A stretch of 12,433 bases of DNA from Microbacteriaceae bacterium (GCA_947453285.1 CANGGA010000019.1:1-12433), one strand, 5' to 3'; shown: positions 1 to 5,996, counted from the first letter of the stretch. Notes: generated by a model not told the origin, from the sequence alone. Numbers and translations: made by a program.

Positions 1-63
1 GTGCCAATTCCAGACCCGGCAGAACAGAAGAAGCGTCGCGAAGCTCGAATGGCTGCCAAGTAA
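1..63 (+). CDS. C-terminal end of an OppD/OppF-type ABC transporter ATPase (partial)
   Basis: Only the last 20 codons are present, read in frame 1 and ending in TAA at 61-63; the gene begins upstream of the window. The visible tail starts VPIPDP and continues with a basic, Lys/Arg-rich stretch. A V-P-[IV]-P-D-P segment followed by charged residues is typical of the C-terminal oligopeptide-transporter extension of OppD/OppF/DppD/DppF ATPases, where it closes the protein after the nucleotide-binding domain. The downstream neighbour is a family 5 solute-binding lipoprotein, which is the expected partner of such an ATPase and supports the call. None of the Walker or signature motifs lie in the window, so OppD and OppF cannot be told apart. 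The GTG at base 1 is most likely an internal Val codon, not a start. Confidence 0.6.
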   Translation: MPIPDPAEQKKRREARMAAK

Positions 64-75
64 GTTCACAGGCTC

Positions 76-119
76 AGCGGGTGTTTAGAGGGTAACCTTT
101 AGGCACCCGCTTAGTTTTT
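76..119 (+). terminator. Terminator-like hairpin between the ATPase and the binding-protein gene
   Basis: AGCGGGTG at 76-83 pairs perfectly with CACCCGCT at 104-111, giving an 8 bp GC-rich stem with a 20-base loop, followed by TTTTT at 115-119. This has the form of an intrinsic terminator. Unusually, the Shine-Dalgarno sequence of the next gene begins only two bases after the T-run. It may therefore act as a partial terminator that sets the ATPase to binding-protein ratio, or the next gene may use its own promoter. Confidence 0.6.
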
Positions 120-120
120 C

Positions 121-124
121 GGAG
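121..124 (+). promoter_or_regulatory. Ribosome binding site deciding a TTG start
   Basis: GGAG at 121-124 sits 5 bases before the TTG at 130-132. There is no ATG or GTG nearby that would keep the signal peptide intact, so this site fixes the start of the lipoprotein gene. Confidence 0.7.
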
Positions 125-129
125 TTGTT

Positions 130-1917
130 TTGAAAAAAGTTTTTGCAGTTCTTTCTGCCTTTGCCCTTTTGGCTGCCACTCTCACTTCGTGTTCGGTTTC
201 TGGTTTGCACGCCGGCTCGGTCATAAACATCGGCGAGACCAACGAGTTCAACTCGATCAACGCCGACAACCGCACAAACGATGCCGCTCTTGCCGTGAAC
301 CGCGAAGTTGCGGCTCTTGTGAACCCGAGCTTTTATTACACGGATGCCGCGGGCAAACTAATTGACAACAAAGAGTTCGGCGTCGTCAGCGTGGTCGGCA
401 AAAACCCGTTGAAGGTTGAATACTCGCTGACCGGCAAGGCGAAGTGGAGTGACGGAGTCGCAGTCTCGGCAGACGACCTATTGCTCTCTTGGCTAGCAGC
501 CAGAAACCCTGCAGACGCAGGCTTCGAAAGCGTTCGCAGCGGTTCAGGTCTCAAATGGACGACAAGCATTCCAATAACCTCTGCAGACAAAAAGTCGATT
601 ACCGTCACCTTCGACCGGTCGGTTGCAGATTGGCAGACCGTGATGACTTTGAACGCACCTGCCCACCTCGTTGCCGAAAAGGCATTTGGCTTAACCGATG
701 CAACCTCGGCTCTTGCTCGTTTCGAAGAGGCAGTTTCGAGCGCAAGCGTTGCCGACCAGACCTTGATTAGCGAACAATATTCACACCTATTTTTGGTCAG
801 GGCACCGACCGCACCATCAGTGAACAACGCGACGGCAACACCAACACCAACTCCGACTGCTGAGCCAATCGAAATCGGCGGTGGTCTGAAGGTAAACGCA
901 GGAGCCTACTTGGTCGAAAGCGTTAACCCTGGCGTTTCTATCACGTTGAAAGCAAACCCAAATTTCGCTTGGGGTCCGCCGGTCACCATCGAGACTGTGA
1001 ACATTAAGTTCTACTCAGATTCGACTTCGATTTTGTCGGCAATGCAGGCTGGCGACGTTGACATCTGTGCGCCAAGCGAATCTGGCATTGCAACGAACTC
1101 AGATCTGATCAGCCTCGCCAAGGCTGCAGGTGCAAAGTATGAATTCGCAGCCAGCCACGACATCGAAGCATTTCTTTTGAACTTTGGCAGCGACAGCGCT
1201 TTCTCAACAGCGAAGTCAGACGTAGTTAAGTCGGCAGCACTGCGTGATGCATTTTTGAAGCTTATTCCGCGAACCAAGATTCTTGCAGCGCTGAGCAAAG
1301 ACAATCCGGTGCTCGAGGCAAGATCGTGGATTTACTCGAATTCATCGAATTACTACACCCCGTTTGTGCAGTCGAACGGTTCTGCTGACTTTCAGTTTCA
1401 GAACGCAGAGGCTGCAGGCGAGCTGCTTAAGACGGCAAACGTGAGAACCCCCGAAGATATTCGCGTGCTGTTTGACTCGAATAATCCTCGTGCCAAATCA
1501 GAGTTTGCGCTCCTTGGTCAATATGCAACTGCTGTCGGATTCAACCTGATCGACGTTTCGACCAAAGACCCGCGAACTGTGTCGGCCACCGGTCAGTTTG
1601 ATGTTTTGATCACAACCGTTGCACTCGCCGGTGAAGTCGGCGGCGACCCATACTGGTTCACCGGTGGTTCAGTAGGGCAGTTCGCAGACCCGGCTCTAGA
1701 TGCTCTCTTGGTCAGCTACTCGGCCAAGTCTGACGCCCTCGATCAGATTGGCGTCTTGAAGCAGGTCGATACCGAGCTATATCTCGCCAAATTCGGCTTG
1801 CCGCTCTATCAGGTGCCGGCCCTGCTGGTCTATGGCAAGCGAATCAAGACGATTGTCGATGCTCCATATGGTGGCAGCGCCACTTATGGCTACTGGAATT
1901 GGACCCTAAACGGTTAG
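130..1917 (+). CDS. Family 5 ABC transporter substrate-binding lipoprotein (OppA/DppA-like; LpqW-like by context)
   Basis: This is probably the extracytoplasmic solute receptor of an oligopeptide-type ABC importer, anchored in the membrane by lipid. Residues 1-21 form a lipoprotein signal: a Lys-Lys N-terminus, a hydrophobic core, and the lipobox Leu-Thr-Ser-Cys with the lipidated Cys at 21. Residues 105-120 carry the family 5 signature (KWSDG, then SADDLLLSW). The length, 595 residues, is usual for the family. A Thr-Pro-rich stretch at 231-246 (ATATPTPTPTAEP) interrupts the domain. The start is TTG at 130. The upstream fragment looks like a cognate ATPase, so a peptide importer is the simplest reading. 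However, the neighbour typA and the mshB-fdxA-dapC genes beyond it recall the mycobacterial region holding LpqW, a relative of this family linked to cell-envelope glycolipid assembly. The ligand cannot be told from sequence. Confidence 0.85.
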   Translation: MKKVFAVLSAFALLAATLTSCSVSGLHAGSVINIGETNEFNSINADNRTNDAALAVNREVAALVNPSFYYTDAAGKLIDNKEFGVVSVVGKNPLKVEYSLTGKAKWSDGVAVSADDLLLSWLAARNPADAGFESVRSGSGLKWTTSIPITSADKKSITVTFDRSVADWQTVMTLNAPAHLVAEKAFGLTDATSALARFEEAVSSASVADQTLISEQYSHLFLVRAPTAPSVNNATATPTPTPTAEPIEIGGGLKVNAGAYLVESVNPGVSITLKANPNFAWGPPVTIETVNIKFYSDSTSILSAMQAGDVDICAPSESGIATNSDLISLAKAAGAKYEFAASHDIEAFLLNFGSDSAFSTAKSDVVKSAALRDAFLKLIPRTKILAALSKDNPVLEARSWIYSNSSNYYTPFVQSNGSADFQFQNAEAAGELLKTANVRTPEDIRVLFDSNNPRAKSEFALLGQYATAVGFNLIDVSTKDPRTVSATGQFDVLITTVALAGEVGGDPYWFTGGSVGQFADPALDALLVSYSAKSDALDQIGVLKQVDTELYLAKFGLPLYQVPALLVYGKRIKTIVDAPYGGSATYGYWNWTLNG

Positions 1918-1919
1918 AC

Positions 1920-1953
1920 TTGTGACATCGAGGGCGATCGCCCAACATCACAA
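1920..1953. repeat. Composite inverted repeat between the lipoprotein gene and typA
   Basis: A perfect 12-base palindrome, GGGCGATCGCCC (1932-1943), is nested inside an outer inverted repeat TTGTGA (1920-1925) / TCACAA (1948-1953). The unpaired arms between them are 6 and 4 bases long. No T-run follows, so it is not a standard terminator. It could be an operator for typA or an RNA stem at the 3' end of the lipoprotein mRNA. Confidence 0.5.
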
Positions 1954-1995
1954 ATCTGGCACTCATCTTGCTGTGCCACGAATTGTCTAAATAAC

Positions 1996-2000
1996 AAGGA
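1996..2000 (+). promoter_or_regulatory. Ribosome binding site of typA
   Basis: AAGGA at 1996-2000 lies 7 bases before the ATG at 2008 and supports that start, which leaves the normal short N-terminus before the GTPase P-loop. Confidence 0.7.
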
Positions 2001-2007
2001 CTTAATC

Positions 2008-3915
2008 ATGGCTTTGGCCTCTAGAGATGACCTGCGCAACGTCGCAATCGTTGCCCACGTAGACCACGGAAAGACCACCCTGGTCGATGCAATGCTTCGC
2101 CAGACCGGTTCGTTCAGCGACCACGCCAACATGGGCGAGCGCGTAATGGACTCGGGCGACCTTGAGCGCGAAAAGGGAATCACCATTCTCGCCAAGAACA
2201 CCGCTATCGCCTACAAGGGCAAGCACTCTGGCGGCAAAGAGATCACCATCAACGTGATCGACACCCCAGGCCACGCCGACTTCGGTGGCGAGGTAGAGCG
2301 CGGTCTTTCTATGGTTGACGGCGTTGTTCTTCTCGTCGACGCTTCTGAAGGCCCATTGCCTCAGACCCGCTTCGTTCTTCGCAAGGCTCTCGAAGCCAAC
2401 CTTCCGGTCATCCTGTTGGTAAATAAGACAGACCGCCCAGACGCTCGAATCGACGAAGTTGTTGAAGAGACTCACGACCTATTGCTTGGTCTTGCCAGCG
2501 ACATTCACGAGGATGTTCCTGAGCTCGACGTAGACGCAATTCTCGACTTGCCAGTTATCTATGCTTCGGGCCGTGCCGGTCGCGCATCGATGAACAAGCC
2601 TGCCGACGGAACCTTGCCAGACAACGAAGACCTAGAGCCTTTGTTCGAAGCAATCATGAAGTACATTCCTGCTCCGAAGTATGACGACGAGCACCCATTG
2701 CAGGCACACGTAACCAACCTCGACGCTTCACCGTTCTTGGGTCGTCTTGCGTTGCTTCGCATCTTCAACGGCACCCTTAAGAAGGGCCAGCAGGTTGCTT
2801 GGGTTCGTCACGACGGAACCACTCAGACCGTGAAGATCACCGAACTTTTGAAGACCAAGGCGCTCGAGCGTTTTCCGACTGACGAAGCAAACCCTGGCGA
2901 CATCGTTGCAGTAGCCGGAATCGAAGAGATCACCATTGGTGAGACTCTCGCCGACCTAAACGACGTTCGCCCGCTTCCGCTGATCAAGGTCGATGACCCT
3001 GCTATCTCGATGACCATCGGTATCAACACCTCACCGATGGCTGGTCGCGTAAAGGGCGCAAAGGTCACCGCGCGCTTGGTTAAAGATCGCCTCGACAAAG
3101 AACTAATCGGTAACGTATCGCTCAAGGTCCTTCCTACCGAGCGTCCAGACGCCTGGGAAGTTCAGGGTCGTGGAGAGCTTGCTCTAGCGATTTTGGTTGA
3201 GCAGATGCGTCGCGAGGGTTATGAGCTAACCGTCGGAAAGCCTCAGGTAGTTACCAAGAAGGTAGACGGCAAGTTGCACGAGCCGGTCGAAGAGCTAACC
3301 ATTGACGTTCCAGAAGAGTTCTTGGGTTCAATCACCCAGCTCATGGCATCGCGCAAGGGCCGCATGACCAACATGGTGAACCACAGCACCGGCTGGGTTC
3401 GCATGGAGTTCAAGGTTCCTAGCCGCGGCCTAATCGGCTTCAGAACCGAATTCTTGACCACCACCAAGGGCACCGGAATCGCTAACGCGCTTTCTGCGGG
3501 TTACGAGCCATGGGCCGGTGAAATCATTACCCGTCAGAACGGTTCGATGGTTGCAGACCGTGCCGGTGTGGCAACTCCGTTCGCAATGATCGCCCTTCAG
3601 GAGCGCGGTTCGTTCTTCGTCGAGCCGACTTCAGAGGTTTATGCCGGAATGGTTGTCGGCGAGAACTCTCGCGCAGATGACATGGAAGTCAACATCACCA
3701 AAGAGAAGAAGCTCACCAACATGCGTGCGGCTTCGAGCGATGAGTTCCAGGCGCTAACCCCACCAAAGAAGCTCTCGCTAGAAGAGTGTCTTGAATTTGC
3801 TCGTGAAGATGAATGCGTCGAGGTTACCCCTGAGGCGACTCGCATTCGCAAGCTCGAGCTTGACCCAAACTTGCGTGCACGTGCGGCTTCTGCTCGCAAG
3901 CGCGCAAACGAATAA
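2008..3915 (+). CDS. typA: Ribosome-associated GTPase TypA/BipA
   Basis: This is a translational GTPase of the EF-G-like family that binds 70S ribosomes and assists ribosome assembly and stress or cold adaptation. All G motifs are present: P-loop AHVDHGKTT at 16-24, the BipA-type switch region ERVMDSGDLEREKGITI at about 44-60, DTPGH at 85-89, NKTD at 139-142 and the G5-like YASG at 185-188. The remainder contains the beta-barrel domain II, EF-G-like domains III and V, and the family-specific C-terminal domain, including the SRGLIGFRTEFLT segment. The length, 635 residues, is typical. The last residues are Lys/Arg-rich. It is preceded by a 90-base gap after the lipoprotein gene and followed at once by a strong terminator. 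It is very unlikely to be anything else. Confidence 0.97.
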   Translation: MALASRDDLRNVAIVAHVDHGKTTLVDAMLRQTGSFSDHANMGERVMDSGDLEREKGITILAKNTAIAYKGKHSGGKEITINVIDTPGHADFGGEVERGLSMVDGVVLLVDASEGPLPQTRFVLRKALEANLPVILLVNKTDRPDARIDEVVEETHDLLLGLASDIHEDVPELDVDAILDLPVIYASGRAGRASMNKPADGTLPDNEDLEPLFEAIMKYIPAPKYDDEHPLQAHVTNLDASPFLGRLALLRIFNGTLKKGQQVAWVRHDGTTQTVKITELLKTKALERFPTDEANPGDIVAVAGIEEITIGETLADLNDVRPLPLIKVDDPAISMTIGINTSPMAGRVKGAKVTARLVKDRLDKELIGNVSLKVLPTERPDAWEVQGRGELALAILVEQMRREGYELTVGKPQVVTKKVDGKLHEPVEELTIDVPEEFLGSITQLMASRKGRMTNMVNHSTGWVRMEFKVPSRGLIGFRTEFLTTTKGTGIANALSAGYEPWAGEIITRQNGSMVADRAGVATPFAMIALQERGSFFVEPTSEVYAGMVVGENSRADDMEVNITKEKKLTNMRAASSDEFQALTPPKKLSLEECLEFAREDECVEVTPEATRIRKLELDPNLRARAASARKRANE

Positions 3916-3920
3916 GACCA

Positions 3921-3957
3921 AAAAGAAAAGACCCTCGCAGATGCGAGGGTCTTTTTG
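3921..3957. terminator. Bidirectional intrinsic terminator between typA and the iron permease gene
   Basis: AGACCCTCGCA (3929-3939) pairs perfectly with TGCGAGGGTCT (3942-3952), extended by A-T pairs on both sides. CTTTTT ends the + strand stem, and the A-rich run at 3921-3929 gives a T-run on the minus strand. It lies 5 bases after the typA stop and directly against the stop codon of the convergent permease gene, so it can end both transcripts. Confidence 0.92.
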
Positions 3958-3958
3958 T

Positions 3959-4762
3959 TTAAGCTGCTGTTTTGGTTCTTCGCACGAACAGGTATGCAAC
4001 CGGAATTATATATGCCAACCAGACCAACGTTTGCAAAACGCTCGGAGCCGGGTTGAATCCAATAAGCCCGTGCAAGACCGATTCGATTGGAGATTCATCT
4101 GGAAGCAGAGCCGAAAGGTCGTAGGTCTTTTGCTGCAATGGAAGCGCGAAGACTTCTTCAAATTCTTTAACGGCGTAGGCAAGAATGCCCGCAGAAACTA
4201 GAACCAAAAACCCACCGGTGTAGTTGAAGAACTTTGAGATGTTGATCTTAAGGGCGCCTTTGAACATTAGGTAGCCAGCTGTCGCGGCCACGAGCAAACC
4301 AAGTGCAGCACCGAGAGCTGGGTTGTCGCCGGCGTTTGTAGCCTTGCCCGCGCTCCACATAAAGACAGCTGTCTCGAAACCTTCGCGAATCACCGAAGTG
4401 AAGGCGATCGCGAAAAGCGCGATAGACGACTTGCCGATTGAGCCATCGATACGGCTTCGCAGAGTTGCACCCATTTGTCGGCTCTGGGTCTTCATCCAGA
4501 AGATCATCCAGGTGACGAAGATCACGGCGAGCACAGAGCTAATCGCCGCAATGATTTCGCTGGTGCCTTTAGGAACGTTTGAAACGGTTGATTCAAGTGC
4601 AAATGCCAAACCGATTGACGCAACCACGGCAGTGCCGACTCCGAAAAGAATGGTTTTTACTCGGGATGCTTCGCCGATCTTGATCACATATGCGACGAGA
4701 ATTCCGACGATTAGTGCAGCTTCTAGGCCTTCGCGAAGGCCGATGAAGAAGTTCGCGAGCAT
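3959..4762 (-). CDS. efeU: FTR1/EfeU-family high-affinity iron permease
   Basis: This integral membrane permease probably imports iron at the cytoplasmic membrane. The two hallmark REXXE iron-handling motifs are present: REGLE at residues 10-14 in the first helix and REGFE at 126-130 in the fourth. About seven hydrophobic segments can be drawn (roughly 4-29, 35-57, 69-91, 113-137, 148-167, 178-199 and 243-262), as in EfeU. The length, 267 residues, is normal. The ATG is supported by AAAGG at 4768-4772 (minus strand), 5 bases away. No EfeO or EfeB gene is adjacent: the flanks are a terminator shared with typA and the divergent mshB-like gene. The upstream region carries an iron box in the promoter spacer, indicating repression by a DtxR/IdeR-type regulator when iron is plentiful. 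The symbol is given by family; with no EfeOB partners, a plain FTR1-type name is equally fair. Confidence 0.9.
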   Translation of the reverse strand: MLANFFIGLREGLEAALIVGILVAYVIKIGEASRVKTILFGVGTAVVASIGLAFALESTVSNVPKGTSEIIAAISSVLAVIFVTWMIFWMKTQSRQMGATLRSRIDGSIGKSSIALFAIAFTSVIREGFETAVFMWSAGKATNAGDNPALGAALGLLVAATAGYLMFKGALKINISKFFNYTGGFLVLVSAGILAYAVKEFEEVFALPLQQKTYDLSALLPDESPIESVLHGLIGFNPAPSVLQTLVWLAYIIPVAYLFVRRTKTAA

Positions 4763-4767
4763 TGCAA

Positions 4768-4772
4768 CCTTT
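4768..4772 (-). promoter_or_regulatory. Ribosome binding site of the iron permease gene
   Basis: On the minus strand AAAGG lies 5 bases before the ATG at 4762-4760, which fixes the start so that the first REXXE motif falls in the first helix. Confidence 0.6.
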
Positions 4773-4774
4773 CA

Positions 4775-4796
4775 GAGCCCGTTATCAGACGGGTTT
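4775..4796 (-). other. Hairpin in the iron permease mRNA leader
   Basis: CCCGT (4778-4782) pairs with ACGGG (4789-4793) around a 6-base loop. An A-T pair and G-T wobble pairs can extend it. It would lie in the roughly 40-base leader, just before the ribosome binding site. It is short, and its role is unknown. Confidence 0.35.
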
Positions 4797-4809
4797 CGGT
4801 GGTAAGGCA

Positions 4810-4839
4810 AGCCTAAGTTAGGTTCACCTAAGTCGTCAA
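4810..4839 (-). promoter_or_regulatory. Sigma70-like promoter of the iron permease gene
   Basis: Reading the minus strand, TTGACG (4839-4834) is a good -35, followed by an 18-base spacer and TAGGCT (4815-4810), a TANNNT -10 of the actinobacterial kind. Transcription would begin near 4803 and give a leader of about 40 bases carrying the ribosome binding site. The iron box lies inside the spacer. Confidence 0.65.
4813..4831. promoter_or_regulatory. DtxR/IdeR-type iron box
   Basis: The 19 bases match the consensus TTAGGTTAGSCTAACCTAA at 15 positions and include a perfect TTAGGT-TC-ACCTAA palindrome at 4818-4831. The site fills the -35/-10 spacer of the permease promoter and lies just upstream of the divergent mshB-like promoter. 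A weaker match (13 of 19) at 4803-4821 overlaps it, with centres 10 bases apart. The regulator gene is not in the window. Confidence 0.72.
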
Positions 4840-4847
4840 TAGGCGTT

Positions 4848-4853
4848 TAAAGT
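4848..4853 (+). promoter_or_regulatory. -10 element for a leaderless mshB-like mRNA
   Basis: TAAAGT fits the actinobacterial TANNNT -10 and ends 6 bases before the ATG at 4860, so transcription should start at or next to the start codon. The purine-rich GAGGG at 4855-4859 abuts the ATG and is too close to serve as a Shine-Dalgarno sequence. No clear -35 is seen. Confidence 0.5.
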
Positions 4854-4859
4854 AGAGGG

Positions 4860-5996
4860 ATGCCTAAGCAAACGTTCAACTCCCGACGCCTTCTTGTGGT
4901 GCACGCTCACCCAGACGACGAGAGCCTATTTACCGGCCACATCATCGCCGAACGTTTGGCAGCCGGGGCAGAGGTTTATGTGCTCACCCTCACTCGCGGT
5001 GAACGCGGCAAGGTGAAGCTCGAAGAACTCAAGGGGCTCGAAGGTCAGTTGCGAGCAATGGGAGCATTTCGCGCGGGCGAACTTAAAGTTGCGCTAAGCG
5101 AATTGGCAAAGGCTGGATCAAAACTTCAACACTCATTCGCAGGCACTCGAGCATTTCTCGACAGCGGAATGCGAATCAACCCAATGGGGCGCCCAACTAA
5201 AAAACATCGCAACGACGAGATGTCACTAGCATCTGCTTCTACCGCAGTGATTGCCGAAGACATCGAGCGCGTGATGAAGGAATTCAAGCCAGACGCAATT
5301 TTGACCTATAACGCTAAGGGCGGTTACGGCCACCCTGATCACAAGATGGCTCATCAGGCAACCGCCATGGCGATTCGCCAATACCGCAGACAGAAAAGAC
5401 GCGCACCACAGTTCTGGGTAATCGCAGAACCTCACGAGCGTTTCGACGTAGCAATCGGCGATGCAAGAACAGCAAAGTTCAAGCGCGCGGCTCTCGAGGC
5501 TCACTCGAGCCAGGTCTCGATCTTTGCTGAGACCTATTCGGTTTCGAGCACCGAGATTCGCTACGACGCTCCCGAGAAAATTCGCAAGGCTAACCCGAGC
5601 CCGCTCGTGCACCTTCGCCCGATTCTCACTTTCTTTTGGGCGATTCCGCTCGGCATCTTGCTCGGCCTAGCTGGCACATTGTTGCATTCAATCAAGACCA
5701 CAGACACTTCGCATTTTCCGATTGGCCTAGCCGTGGCATTGACCATGGTTGCCTCGCTTGCGCTGGCATTGCGTCTGCTTCGCAATTCGCGCGGCGCACT
5801 ATATCTGCTGACCATTAGCTTCGTGACGACCGTGTTTATGCTTTCGCAAAAGCAACCTGGCGGAGAAGTTCTCATTCTCGGAAATCAGATCGGTGACATT
5901 TGGGCATACGGTTCGACTGCAATTTGCGCAATCGTGATGCTGTTTCCGCGACTTCGACCTGGCAGCTGGCGCAGAAGTGCCTCGGGTCACCGTTAA
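4860..5996 (+). CDS. mshB: MshB-type PIG-L/LmbE deacetylase with C-terminal four-helix membrane domain
   Basis: This is a zinc-dependent deacetylase of the PIG-L/LmbE family. It probably removes acetate from GlcNAc-inositol in mycothiol synthesis. Residues 15-21 (HAHPDDE) and 157-161 (GHPDH) give the zinc site: His17, Asp20 and His161 by analogy to MshB. GGYGHPDH (rather than the GGYPHPDH of Mca, as I recall it), a GELKVAL segment at 73-79 and an LDSGM segment at 100-104 favour MshB over Mca. The catalytic part ends near residue 250. Beyond it lie about four hydrophobic segments (252-278, 286-307, 313-330 and 347-366), making the protein 378 residues against about 300 for ordinary MshB. The tail resembles the small four-helix membrane protein (DUF6113-like) that I recall being encoded beside mshB in other actinobacteria, so a gene fusion is likely. 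mRNA is probably leaderless. Function is inferred from motifs and context; other PIG-L substrates remain possible. Confidence 0.8.
   Translation: MPKQTFNSRRLLVVHAHPDDESLFTGHIIAERLAAGAEVYVLTLTRGERGKVKLEELKGLEGQLRAMGAFRAGELKVALSELAKAGSKLQHSFAGTRAFLDSGMRINPMGRPTKKHRNDEMSLASASTAVIAEDIERVMKEFKPDAILTYNAKGGYGHPDHKMAHQATAMAIRQYRRQKRRAPQFWVIAEPHERFDVAIGDARTAKFKRAALEAHSSQVSIFAETYSVSSTEIRYDAPEKIRKANPSPLVHLRPILTFFWAIPLGILLGLAGTLLHSIKTTDTSHFPIGLAVALTMVASLALALRLLRNSRGALYLLTISFVTTVFMLSQKQPGGEVLILGNQIGDIWAYGSTAICAIVMLFPRLRPGSWRRSASGHR

Noticed and set aside
1..63. A small independent gene beginning with the GTG at base 1.
   Set aside because: The encoded tail matches the conserved C-terminus of OppD/OppF ATPases, so the GTG is more likely an internal Val codon of a gene cut by the window edge.
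336..827. A 163-codon minus-strand open frame inside the lipoprotein gene.
   Set aside because: It is fully antisense to a gene with clear family motifs, has no ribosome binding site or promoter of note, and has a composition explained by the opposite strand.
1932..1943. GGCGATCGCC core resembling the cyanobacterial HIP1 repeat.
   Set aside because: It is a single copy in an actinobacterial context, where HIP1 is not expected. It is better treated as part of the local inverted repeat.
1920..1953. A CRP/GlxR operator (TGTGA-N6-TCACA).
   Set aside because: The half-sites are present but 22 bases apart instead of 6, so it does not fit a single-dimer site.
1968..1993. A typA promoter made of TTGCTG and TAAATA.
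   Set aside because: The spacer is only 14 bases, the -10 is a poor match, and transcription would start within or after the ribosome binding site.
3791..4201. A + strand open frame overlapping the end of typA and the end of the permease gene.
   Set aside because: It crosses a strong intrinsic terminator and is out of frame with or antisense to two clear genes.
4323..4805. A 160-codon open frame on the + strand opposite the iron permease gene.
   Set aside because: It is antisense to a well-supported FTR1 gene, shows no recognisable motif, and ends inside the regulatory region. It is a frame shadow of the permease coding sequence.
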